A stretch of 64,000 nucleotides of DNA, taken from positions 1 through 64,000 of the forward strand of contig JAQSWQ010000007.1 in NCBI GenBank assembly GCA_029266525.1, in the 5' to 3' direction. This stretch comes from Microvirga sp. (lineage in GTDB: Bacteria > Pseudomonadota > Alphaproteobacteria > Rhizobiales > Beijerinckiaceae). The notes under the pieces were generated by a model. That model ran no database searches, had not been told where the DNA came from, and saw only the letters and a list, made by a program, of their open reading frames with translations. Position 1 is the first letter of the stretch, and every line of letters begins with the position of its first letter. The position numbers and the translations under genes were made by a program. Shown piece by piece: positions 8,867 through 17,095 of the stretch.

Positions 8867-9889
8867 TCACGGCTGCGCGGCAAACGCATCGACCGCCTCG
8901 CCGGCAAGGTTGAGGCCGAGCAACGCCTCGGTCGCCGGAAGCCCGGCTCCGAGCGGGCGCGCCGCCGCGGGAAGGAGCCGGATCGCCTCGGCCCGCTCGC
9001 GGGCGAGGGCCTGCGCCTCCTCGATCGACACCGCCGCGAAGCGGATCGCTTCGCCGGAGCGCCGCTGCGCCACGAGGCGCAGATCGGCCGAGATCACGGT
9101 CGCGAGCTTCGGGTAGCCGCCGGTGGTCTGACGATCGGCCATCATCACGATCGGCTCGCCGGAGCCCGGCACCTGCACGGAGCCGGTCACGATCCCGTCC
9201 GAGACGATGTTGAAGCCGCGGGCGTGCGCGATCTTCGGACCGGTCAGGCGGTATCCCATGCGGTCGGCCTCGCGGGAAACCGTATAGGCGGACGAGAGAA
9301 AGGTCTCGATCCCCGCCTTGGTGAAGTAGTCGTCCTGCGGGCCGAGCACGATCCGGACCGTCGCTGCGTCGAGCGGCACGGGATCGAGCGCCAGCTCGGG
9401 ACCATCCGGCGCATCGGCAAGGATCAGCGGCAGCAGGTCGCCGGCCTGCAGCGCCCGGCCGCCGAGCCCGCCGATGCCAGCCCGCGGCTGCAGTGAGAGG
9501 CTGCCGAGCTGCGGGTTAAGAGCAAACCCGCCCGAAGCCGCGAGATAGGCGTAGACGCCCGACTGCGCCGGCCCGACCGTCACGACCTCGCCGGCGCTCA
9601 GCGAGACTGCGCTCATTGGCAAGACCTGCCGGCCGTCAAGGGTCACCGCGCAAGGCGCGCCGGCGATGGCGATTCGCACCGAGCCGCCCTGCGCCTCGAA
9701 GGTCCCGCCCATCAGCATGAACTCGATCGCGGCGGCGCCCGGCCCGTTACCGACGAGCGCGTTGGCCGCCGCCAGCGCGAGCCGGTCCATCGCGCCCGAG
9801 CTCGAGACGCCGTAGCGCTGCCAGCCGAAGCGGCCGGAATCCTGGATCGAGGTCATCGGGCCGCAGGCCTTCACCGACAGCGCCGTCAC
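8867..9889 (-). CDS. pxpC: 5-oxoprolinase subunit PxpC (biotin-dependent carboxyltransferase-like)
   Basis: Part of the PxpABC complex that hydrolyses 5-oxoproline (pyroglutamate) to glutamate with ATP; formerly KipA/allophanate hydrolase-like subunit 2. From the GTG at 9889 the protein has 340 residues. TSIQDSGRFGWQRYGVSSSGAMD near the N terminus is the family signature, and MADRQTTGGYPKLATVISADL occurs later. The GTG overlaps the pxpB stop as GTGA. The track ORF extending to 10375 is a shadow of pxpB. PxpA (LamB/YcsF) is not in the window. Confidence 0.88.
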   Translation of the reverse strand: MTALSVKACGPMTSIQDSGRFGWQRYGVSSSGAMDRLALAAANALVGNGPGAAAIEFMLMGGTFEAQGGSVRIAIAGAPCAVTLDGRQVLPMSAVSLSAGEVVTVGPAQSGVYAYLAASGGFALNPQLGSLSLQPRAGIGGLGGRALQAGDLLPLILADAPDGPELALDPVPLDAATVRIVLGPQDDYFTKAGIETFLSSAYTVSREADRMGYRLTGPKIAHARGFNIVSDGIVTGSVQVPGSGEPIVMMADRQTTGGYPKLATVISADLRLVAQRRSGEAIRFAAVSIEEAQALARERAEAIRLLPAAARPLGAGLPATEALLGLNLAGEAVDAFAAQP

Positions 9890-10608
9890 CCGATCACCTC
9901 CGCGACCGGCTTGCCCGCGGCGGCCGCCGCATCGAGGCGCGCCCACTCGGAGGCGGCGATCGGCTCGAACCGGACCCGGTCGCCGGCTTCCAGGATGAAC
10001 ACCGGGTCGCGCTCGGCCATGAAGTTGCGCACCGGGGTGCGTCCGAGGAGATGCCATCCGCTCGGCGCTTCGAGCGAGGCGACGAGCGCCTGGATGCCGC
10101 CGATGGAGATCGTGCCCGCCGGGGTCATGAGCCGCGGACTCTCGCGCCGCGAGATGGCGATCGAGGGATCGAGCCCGCCGAGATAGGCAAAGCCCGGCAG
10201 GAAGCCCATCATGTAGACTCGATAGATCGGCGCCGAATGCCGGCGGATGAGCTCGTCCGTCGAGATGCCGTGATGAGCCGCGACGCTTTCGAGGTCGATC
10301 CCGAACCTGCCGCCATAGACCACCGGGATGCGCCACAGCCGCCCCTCGGCGGGGGTGTCGCTCAGATCTGCGCACATCGCGAGAAGCGCGTCGCCGAGGC
10401 TGCGGTAGTCGGTGGCGGTCGGGTCGTAATGGACGAGAAGCGATCGGTAGGTCGGGACTGTCTCGATCACGCCCGGCAGCCCTTGCGCGACGCGCGCGTC
10501 GAGTGCGAGCACCCGCGCGTTGAGCGCCGGGTCGATCTCCTCGCCGAACTGCACGACGAGCGCCGCATCCCCGCAGGGAAGGAGCCGCGGCGCATCCGAA
10601 CCCTGCAT
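9886..10608 (-). CDS. pxpB: 5-oxoprolinase subunit PxpB
   Basis: Subunit of 5-oxoprolinase (formerly KipI/allophanate hydrolase-like subunit 1). It has 240 residues from the ATG at 10608 (MQGSDAPRLL). LLPCGDAALVVQFG at the N terminus, TYRSLLVHYDP, and YMMGFLPGFAYLGGLDPSI followed by RTPVRNF are characteristic. It overlaps pxpC and forms a two-gene unit. The N-terminal extension in the track is Arg/Pro-rich and lacks family sequence. Confidence 0.88.
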   Translation of the reverse strand: MQGSDAPRLLPCGDAALVVQFGEEIDPALNARVLALDARVAQGLPGVIETVPTYRSLLVHYDPTATDYRSLGDALLAMCADLSDTPAEGRLWRIPVVYGGRFGIDLESVAAHHGISTDELIRRHSAPIYRVYMMGFLPGFAYLGGLDPSIAISRRESPRLMTPAGTISIGGIQALVASLEAPSGWHLLGRTPVRNFMAERDPVFILEAGDRVRFEPIAASEWARLDAAAAAGKPVAEVIG

Positions 10609-10672
10609 GAGCACCCTCTCCGGAGCCGGACGGTTCGCCGCTCCGGCGCCGGGCGTCAAGCGGGGTCTTGGG

Positions 10673-11059
10673 TCAGAGCGCGGGCCGCTCGGCGGTAAGG
10701 GCGAGCGCGGCCGGCCGGCCAGTCCCGGCGGAGGCCCCCGGCAGGCAGGCGAGGATCGCCTCCTCCAGAAACGGCTTTGCCACGAAGCCCGCACAGGAGA
10801 GCGCCGCCGGGATCTCGCTGCGCTTCGACCCGGTCACGAAAGCGAAGCCGACGGCGCGCTCCTGAAACGCCAGAGCAACCTCGAAGCTCTTGCCGTCGCG
10901 CACGTCGACGTCGAGCAGCGCGAAATCGATGTCGTCGTCGAGCCAGCGCCGCGCTTCGGCGACCGAAGCGCAGACGCTCGCGACGTGGCCCTCGGCCTCG
11001 ACGATGGCCTGCAGGTCGAGCGCGATGAAGGGGTCGTCTTCGAGAATGAGGATACGCAC
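10673..11059 (-). CDS. Single-domain response regulator
   Basis: A receiver domain with no output domain, 128 residues from the GTG at 11059 (VRILILEDD). That GTG is preceded by GTGGAG at a normal distance, so I prefer it to the GTG at 11080. The acidic pocket is in LEDD, the phosphoacceptor Asp in FALLDVDVRDG, the switch Thr in FVTGS and the conserved Lys in FVAKPF. Such stand-alone receivers pass or drain phosphate for histidine kinases, often in the alphaproteobacterial general stress response. An EcfG-like promoter lies about 100 bp upstream, which supports that role. Confidence 0.85.
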   Translation of the reverse strand: MRILILEDDPFIALDLQAIVEAEGHVASVCASVAEARRWLDDDIDFALLDVDVRDGKSFEVALAFQERAVGFAFVTGSKRSEIPAALSCAGFVAKPFLEEAILACLPGASAGTGRPAALALTAERPAL

Positions 11060-11156
11060 GGCGATACTCCACTTCCGCACGGACGTTCGCGCCGCTCGCA
11101 GGACCTCGAAGGGCCTGCTGGCGTGACCGACGCTCGCCGTTACGGAACGCGGGAAG

Positions 11157-11182
11157 AACGAAGCTTCAAACCCGGGAGTTCC
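11157..11182 (-). promoter_or_regulatory. EcfG-type promoter for the response regulator gene
   Basis: On the minus strand GGAAC (11182-11178) is followed after 17 bases by CGTT (11160-11157). This matches the published GGAAC-N16/17-CGTT consensus of the alphaproteobacterial general-stress sigma factor EcfG. A transcript would start near 11150 and have a leader of about 90 bases before the GTG at 11059. Confidence 0.6.
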
Positions 11183-11285
11183 TGGGTCGGCGCCGAATGC
11201 GGATAAGTTGAGGGATTAGGTTTAAGCGAGCGTTACCGGCGGCCCCCGTTGAAAAACGCCCAGCCGCCCCCATATCCCGAACAAG

Positions 11286-11303
11286 CCGGCGGCAAGCCGC
11301 CGG
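11286..11303 (-). terminator. Perfect GC hairpin after the small ORF, weak terminator
   Basis: CCGGCGGC-AA-GCCGCCGG is a perfect eight-base-pair stem immediately after the stop of the 21-codon ORF. The following minus-strand bases (CTTGTTCGG) form only a poor U-tract. Confidence 0.35.
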
Positions 11304-11304
11304 G

Positions 11305-11370
11305 TCAGGCCACGATGCTGGGACGGTGACGCCGGATGTACGCGCACTGTTTCGCCGTGGCCGTTCTCAT
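11305..11370 (-). CDS. Possible small ORF (21 codons)
   Basis: Below the track cutoff. MRTATAKQCAYIRRHRPSIVA is preceded by AGGAGCGGAGA directly before the ATG, a very strong ribosome-binding site, and is followed at once by a perfect hairpin. The basic peptide belongs to no family I recognise. The 398-bp interval 11060-11457 otherwise contains only the EcfG-like promoter and the terminator at 11402. Confidence 0.3.
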   Translation of the reverse strand: MRTATAKQCAYIRRHRPSIVA

Positions 11371-11401
11371 TCTCCGCTCCTGCCGCTGACGCGGCGCAGC
11401 A

Positions 11402-11436
11402 CAAACGGAAACGCCGGGCCCTCGCGAGCCCGGCGC
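11402..11436 (-). terminator. Rho-independent terminator
   Basis: The minus-strand stem CGCCGGGC...GCCCGGCG (11412-11435) is followed by TTTCCGTTTGT. It lies just after the stop at 11458 and would end the leftward membrane-protein operon. Confidence 0.7.
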
Positions 11437-11457
11437 TTCGGTTTCGTGACGCTGCGG

Positions 11458-12255
11458 TCAGTGGTTCTGGAAGCGTCCGGCCGGGCCGCGGCGCTGCTCG
11501 TCGCCGCGCCACTCCGACTCGTGCGACGCGAAGCGCTCGTCCCCTTCCCCGAAAGCTTCGTCGACGTATTCCCGTCCGCGCTGGGTCATGTCGCGGGCAT
11601 AGCGCATGCCTTGGTTTCGGACCTCGTCCGACCAGCGGCCGAAGGTGCGGTCCTCCTGGCGGGTGCGGGGCAGGAGCGCGCCGAGGAGAAGGCCGGCGGC
11701 AAGCCCGACTACGCCGACCAGAACCGGGTTCTCGCTCACGAAGCGCTGCACCGAGCCGCCGTACCGGCTCACATCCGGCATCGAGCGCCGCATCTGCTCG
11801 AACTGCCGCGAGCCCTGCTCATAGGCGCCGCGCGCCCATTCGGAGGCCTGGTCATAGGCCTCTCCGGCCATCTCGGAGGCCTGCTCGTAGACTTCCCCGG
11901 CCCGCTTCTGGACCTGGTCCATGGTTCCGGCGCCCTGGGATGACGACCCGCCTTGCCCGGCACCCGAGCGATGCTCGCCGCCGAGGCCCTTGCCGGCGTC
12001 CTTGTCCTGGTGCCGCAGGTGCTCGGGCCCCTGGCTGGACTGGCCCGAGCCGGTCTGAGAGCCGCCCATCGGCTTCGAGGTGTGGGAAGCCAGCGTTGCG
12101 CTCTGGCCCGAACGCGCCTGCGGGTTCGGCGGCTGGCCGGCGCCGCCGGTCGAGCTGCCTGCCGAGATGTTTGCGGCGGAGACCGTGTCGGAGCCGCTGC
12201 GCTGCTGGTTCGACGGGTTCGTGCCTTGTGGGTTGCTGCCGGGCTTCGGGTCCAT
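11458..12255 (-). CDS. Low-complexity protein with C-terminal DUF883-like membrane segment
   Basis: About 265 residues. The first half is rich in Gly, Ser and Gln and looks disordered. The second half has helical repeats (YEQASEMAGEAYDQASEWARGAYEQGS) and then ENPVLVGVVGLAAGLLLGALLP, a single membrane segment like the glycine-zipper tails of ElaB/YqjD (DUF883) proteins. After it comes a charged tail. Start chosen at the ATG preceded by GAGGAGGAA; the ATG at 12294 overlaps the previous stop as ATGA but has no such site. Last gene of the stress module, before a terminator. Function unknown; envelope or ribosome tethering is inference from the family. Confidence 0.75.
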   Translation of the reverse strand: MDPKPGSNPQGTNPSNQQRSGSDTVSAANISAGSSTGGAGQPPNPQARSGQSATLASHTSKPMGGSQTGSGQSSQGPEHLRHQDKDAGKGLGGEHRSGAGQGGSSSQGAGTMDQVQKRAGEVYEQASEMAGEAYDQASEWARGAYEQGSRQFEQMRRSMPDVSRYGGSVQRFVSENPVLVGVVGLAAGLLLGALLPRTRQEDRTFGRWSDEVRNQGMRYARDMTQRGREYVDEAFGEGDERFASHESEWRGDEQRRGPAGRFQNH

Positions 12256-12290
12256 GTGTTCCTCCTCGTTCTCTCTCTGGTTCGGGTCGT

Positions 12291-12695
12291 TCATGCGCGG
12301 GCGCTGATCTCGCGCCGGGTCTCGACGACATCCTGCGTCGGATGCCGGGGCGAGCTGTCGGGGTCGTAGACGCGGTCCTGACCGGTGACGATCAGCGGCA
12401 CGCTCTCCTCCTCAATCATCTCCGCCCGCCTGAGCTCCGGCGAGCGGCGGTCCCGGCCCATGCGATAGAACAGCCAGCCGAGCCCGGCAGCGACCAGCAT
12501 CACCGGCACGGGGTTGCGCCGGACGACCTCCACTGCGTGGTCGAACACCGGGCCGAACTCGGTCTTGCGCACCGACCCCATCATCTCGTCGACGATCCCG
12601 GACGGCGAGAGCTTGTCCTGGATCTGATCGATGGTGTGGTCGAGGCGGGCGCGGCTCGCTTCGATGTCACGTTCGAGCCGCTCGATCTCCGTCAT
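12291..12695 (-). CDS. DUF3618 domain protein
   Basis: 134 residues from MTEIERLERDIEASRARLDHTIDQIQDKLSP, which is the DUF3618 N-terminal helix signature. It is followed by a hydrophobic segment NPVPVMLVAAGLGWLFYRMG and a charged C terminus. The ATG overlaps the stop of the holin-like gene as ATGA. DUF3618 proteins are small inner-membrane proteins of unknown function that usually occur next to DUF1469/holin-like genes, as here. The N-terminal extension in the track is a shadow of the upstream gene. Confidence 0.82.
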   Translation of the reverse strand: MTEIERLERDIEASRARLDHTIDQIQDKLSPSGIVDEMMGSVRKTEFGPVFDHAVEVVRRNPVPVMLVAAGLGWLFYRMGRDRRSPELRRAEMIEEESVPLIVTGQDRVYDPDSSPRHPTQDVVETRREISARA

Positions 12696-13087
12696 GCCGA
12701 CGCCCTCTCCGAGAGGACCGTGGCGTCGCGCTGGACGTTGCGGATGGTCCGGTCGGGCGCGAGCGTCGAGGCCGACATCTTGCTGCGCCCGTACATCACG
12801 AGCCCACCGGCGATCGCGCCCATGACCACCGCAACGATGAGCGAGGCGAGCGCCTCCGAGTTCAGCCGGACCGCGAGCCACTCGACGAGCGACTGCGTGA
12901 GCAGGCTGATCGAGATGATCGCGAACACCGCCGCGCCGACGAACATCCCGAGCCCGATCGCGAGGTTCCGGACGTTCTGGCTCATCTCGGTCTTGAACAG
13001 CGCGAACTCCTTGCGGGCAAGGTCGGTGCTGTCGCGTAGCGCATCGCCGAGGAGCGCGTGGATCGATTGACCCTGATGATCAGCCAT
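12692..13087 (-). CDS. Holin-superfamily III / DUF1469 membrane protein
   Basis: 131 residues from MADHQGQS, with GGGGAGGC upstream. The N-terminal amphipathic helix (LLGDALRDSTDLARKEFALFKTEMSQN) is followed by two membrane segments (GMFVGAAVFAIISISLLTQ and ALASLIVAVVMGAIAGGLVMY). This is the layout of the Phage_holin_3_6/DUF1469 family. Despite the name there is no phage context; it sits in a chromosomal string with DUF3618 and DUF883-like genes. Its role is unknown. Confidence 0.8.
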   Translation of the reverse strand: MADHQGQSIHALLGDALRDSTDLARKEFALFKTEMSQNVRNLAIGLGMFVGAAVFAIISISLLTQSLVEWLAVRLNSEALASLIVAVVMGAIAGGLVMYGRSKMSASTLAPDRTIRNVQRDATVLSERASA

Positions 13088-13100
13088 TGAGAGCCTCCCC

Positions 13101-13673
13101 TCAGGCGCCGGCATAGGCGGAGCCGGGCGAGGCCTGCGCGCGGGCGCGCTGTCCCTGCCCGCGCGACCGCTTCGAGGCGGTGCGGCGTCGCTGCTGCTCG
13201 TCGCGGATGTTCTCGGCCGAGGCCTTGATGAAGCGGGCGACCAGGAAGCCCGCCATCATGGTCGCGGCGGCGACGGCGCCCGGCCGGCGGCGGATCAGGT
13301 ATTCGGCCTCGTCGAAGAGCTCGTTGAAGCTGCGGGCGCGGATCGAGTCCGCAAGCTGGTCGATGCCCTGGGCAGCGTTGTCCACCAAGGTCTTGATGTT
13401 GGGGCGGTCGTCGAACTGCCCGCAGGCCTCGCGCAGGGAGTGGCCGAAATCGGCGATGGACTGCGCGATGGCATCCTTGCGCTGGTCCATGTAGCCCGTG
13501 GCCTGATCGCGGGCGGAGCTCAGGAACTCGCGGCCCTGATCGGCGGCTGCGCCTGCGATGCCGCTCACGTCGTCCTTGATTGCGTCCCACGACTGGGGCA
13601 CGCCACCGCTCGCGGCCGAAGGAGCCGACGCCTGCTGGTTTGGACGTTGCTGTCCGCCATTGCCCACGGCCAT
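13101..13673 (-). CDS. Hypothetical membrane-associated protein of the stress module
   Basis: 190 residues from MAVGNGGQQ, preceded by CAGAGGAGG. A polar N terminus is followed by helices (QGREFLSSARDQATGYMDQRKDAIAQSIADFGHSLREACG), a region EAEYLIRRRPGAVAAATMMAGFLVARFIKASAEN with one hydrophobic segment, and a basic tail (RRRTASKRSRGQGQ). I cannot assign a family beyond a general likeness to DUF883/apolipoprotein-like helical proteins. First gene of the four-gene unit with the holin-like, DUF3618 and DUF883-like genes, and it has an EcfG-like promoter. Confidence 0.75.
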   Translation of the reverse strand: MAVGNGGQQRPNQQASAPSAASGGVPQSWDAIKDDVSGIAGAAADQGREFLSSARDQATGYMDQRKDAIAQSIADFGHSLREACGQFDDRPNIKTLVDNAAQGIDQLADSIRARSFNELFDEAEYLIRRRPGAVAAATMMAGFLVARFIKASAENIRDEQQRRRTASKRSRGQGQRARAQASPGSAYAGA

Positions 13674-13702
13674 GGGTGAACCTCCTCTGTGTTGTACGAG
13701 GA

Positions 13703-13727
13703 AACCCTGCCAAGCGCGGCAGGTTCC
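13703..13727 (-). promoter_or_regulatory. EcfG-like promoter for the four-gene membrane module
   Basis: Minus-strand GGAAC (13727-13723) is followed after 16 bases by GGTT (13706-13703), one mismatch from the EcfG CGTT element. The spacer and flanks form a dyad AACCTGCC-N6-GGCAGGGTT, which could also bind a regulator. The likely transcript start is about 25-30 bases ahead of the ATG at 13673. Confidence 0.45.
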
Positions 13728-13821
13728 CTTGGGCGAACGCGGGCGCGCCGAAGACTCAGCCCTCGATGCGTCCAAACGCGCCCGCGAGGGCGAGGGCCTA
13801 TTTCCGCTCAGCCGACCGGCG

Positions 13822-15033
13822 TCACGCCTGCGCGGCGCCGACCCGATCCGCCATCTTCGCGCCGCGGGCGCCGAGCGGCTTCTTCGGGCCTTCGGTCGTG
13901 TCCTTCGCGGTCTGGTGCTCGAGCTCCGCGTTGAGCTCGCCGCCGAGAAGCACGATCGTGGTCGACAGCCAGATCCAGGTCATGAAGCCGATCGCCGCAC
14001 CGAGCGAGCCGTAGGTCTCGTTGTAGTTGCCGAAATTGGCGACGTACCAGGAGAACAGCATCGAGCCGACGAGCCACATCGTTCCGGCGATGCCGCTGCC
14101 CCAGGTCACCCAGCGCCACTCGGCTTTGTCCCGGCTCGGCCCATAGCGGTAGAGGCAGGCAAGCCCGAACAGGATGCCGAGCAGAAGGAGCGGCCAGCGG
14201 GCGAAGGACAGGAGCTTCTCGATGAATCCCCCGAACGGGATCAGCTTGAGCACCACGGGGATGACCACGACGGCCGTGAGCGCGGCGAGCAGGAACAGGA
14301 TCGCGCCGAGCGTGAAGGTGAGCGAGATCAGGTTCAGCTTGAAGAAGGAGCGCTTCTCGTCCTCCTCGTAGACGATGTTGAGGGCGTCGAACATCGCCTT
14401 CATGCCGGCGTTCGCGCTCCACAGCGAGATCGCGAGGCCGAAGAAGAAGGCGAAGCCGAGCGCGCCGCCGGGCTTCGAGGTGATGTTCTTCACCTGCTCC
14501 TCGATGATCTGCAGGGCGCCGCCGGGCAGGAAGCCGGAGAGCAGCGCAAGGTGCTGGTTGATCGTGCTCGCGTCGGCGACGAGGCCGTAAAGCGAGACGA
14601 AGGCGGCGATGCCGGGGAAGATCGCAAGGAGCGCGTAGAAGGTGACGCCGGCCGCGACGGCGAGGATGCGATCCTCGCCCATCTCGGCATAGACGCGCCA
14701 GAGGATGTCCTTCCAGCCCTTGGCCGGCATCTCGCTCGGCGTCTCGGCGTCGCGGCCGCGATCCTTCTCGGTGAGCTCCTTGCGGGCGGCCTCCGGACCG
14801 GCGTGCGAACGTTCGTCAGACGACCCGCGGTCGCGCCGCGCATCCGGCCGCCGCGCCGGAGCGGCGGTTCCGCGCCTCACCAGGGCGGTCGCTCCGACGG
14901 GTGCGGCGGCGCCGCGCTTCGCGCCGGCGAGCTTCGTCAGCGCGTAGCCGAGAAGAAGCGTGCCCAGGGTCGAGAGGGGGCCTCGCGAGCGCGAAGCGTC
15001 GCTGCGATGTGCGCCGGCCGATGCGACTGCCAT
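13822..15033 (-). CDS. YihY/BrkB family inner-membrane protein
   Basis: 403 residues from MAVASAGAHRSD. An N-terminal Arg/Ala-rich cytoplasmic region of about 110 residues is followed by the YihY/virulence-factor-BrkB domain. Its hallmarks are ILAVAAGVTFYALLAIFPGIAAFVSLYG, LGFAFFFGLAISLWSANAGMKAMFDALNIVYEE and YGSLGAAIGFMTWIWLSTTIVLLGGELNAELE, with about six membrane segments. An exact EcfG promoter ends at the ATG at 15090, so the transcript should begin inside that frame, making 15033 the usable start. The track ORF running to 15933 is a shadow of the upstream ATPase. Function of the family is not established. Confidence 0.85.
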   Translation of the reverse strand: MAVASAGAHRSDASRSRGPLSTLGTLLLGYALTKLAGAKRGAAAPVGATALVRRGTAAPARRPDARRDRGSSDERSHAGPEAARKELTEKDRGRDAETPSEMPAKGWKDILWRVYAEMGEDRILAVAAGVTFYALLAIFPGIAAFVSLYGLVADASTINQHLALLSGFLPGGALQIIEEQVKNITSKPGGALGFAFFFGLAISLWSANAGMKAMFDALNIVYEEDEKRSFFKLNLISLTFTLGAILFLLAALTAVVVIPVVLKLIPFGGFIEKLLSFARWPLLLLGILFGLACLYRYGPSRDKAEWRWVTWGSGIAGTMWLVGSMLFSWYVANFGNYNETYGSLGAAIGFMTWIWLSTTIVLLGGELNAELEHQTAKDTTEGPKKPLGARGAKMADRVGAAQA

Positions 15034-15090
15034 GTTGCGTCCGCGAGCAAGGAAAGGACCGGCCGGCGCAAGCGCTCCGGTTGTGACCAT

Positions 15091-15115
15091 AACGGAGGCT
15101 CGCCGGGCAAGTTCC
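15091..15115 (-). promoter_or_regulatory. EcfG-type promoter for yihY-like gene
   Basis: Minus-strand GGAAC (15115-15111), 16 bases, then CGTT (15094-15091): a perfect match to the general-stress consensus. It lies immediately after the stop of the peptide transporter ATPase gene and would give the yihY-like gene its own stress-induced transcript. Confidence 0.7.
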
Positions 15116-15116
15116 G

Positions 15117-16111
<995 letters not shown>

Positions 16112-16115
<4 letters not shown>

Positions 16116-17095
16116 ACGGCCTCGGCCGGGGTCAGCACGAGCGGGTGGTGGCAGCGGGCCCGGCGCACCGCGTCGCCGGTCGGCTCCGGCATGACGGTGC
16201 AGGCCGGGCTTGCGCGCGGGCAGCGGGGCCGGAAGGGGCAGCCCTCGGGCAGGCGAAGCATCGAGGGCGTCGAACCCGGGATCTGGGCGAGCTCGCGCCC
16301 GGGCTCGGCCCGGGAAGGCAGCGAATCGAGGAGGCCGCGGGTGTAGGGATGGCGCGGCTCATCGAGGACGACGGCGGTCGGACCCTCCTCGACGATCCTG
16401 CCGGCATACATCACGGCGATCCGGCGCGAGAGCGCCGACACTACCGCGAGGTCGTGCGAGATCCAGATCAGCGAGGTGCCGAGCTCGGAAACCAGTTTCG
16501 CCATCTCGGCGAGGATCTGGGCCTGGATCGAGACGTCGAGCGCGGTGGTCGGCTCGTCGGCGACGATCACCGCCGGCCGGTGCAGGAGCGCGATCGCGAT
16601 CGCAACGCGCTGACGCATGCCGCCCGAGAATTGGTGGGGGTAGTCGTCGAGCCGGCGCGCGGCATCCGGAATGCCGACGCGGGTCAGCGCCTCGGCCGAG
16701 CGCGCCCGCGCCGCCCTCGGCGAGGCCCGCTCATGGGCGAGGATCGCAAGCCGCATCTGGCGCTCGATGGTGAGCACAGGGTTCAGGGTCATCATCGGGT
16801 CCTGGAAGACCATCGCGATGCGCCGCCCGCGGACATCGCGCAGTTCGTCGTTGGGCAAGCCCACGAGCTCTCGCCCCTCGAGCCGGATCGAGCCCGAGAC
16901 GATCCGGCCGGGCGGATCGACGAGGCCGAGGAGCGAGAACCCGGTCACGCTCTTGCCGGATCCGGATTCGCCGACGAGCCCCAGCACCTCGCCGCGCGCG
17001 AGCGAGAACGAGACCCCCTCGACGGCCCTCACCACGCCGGCCTTGGTGAAGAAATGCGTCGAGAGGGCCGAGACCTGGAGAACGGGCTCCGTCAC
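16112..17095 (-). CDS. Dipeptide/oligopeptide ABC transporter ATPase (DppD/OppD type)
   Basis: Partner ATPase, 327 residues from the GTG at 17095, whose GTGA overlaps the permease stop. Walker A is [15 protein letters not shown], the signature [19 protein letters not shown], Walker [13 protein letters not shown], and the switch His lies in [10 protein letters not shown]. The oligo_HPY motif ([26 protein letters not shown]) is at the C terminus. The long N-terminal extension in the ORF track is a shadow of the DppC-type gene. Confidence 0.92.

Noticed and set aside
12692-13087. Prophage holin
   Set aside because: Family name only. No endolysin, phage structural gene or integrase nearby; the neighbours are chromosomal DUF3618/DUF883-like genes.
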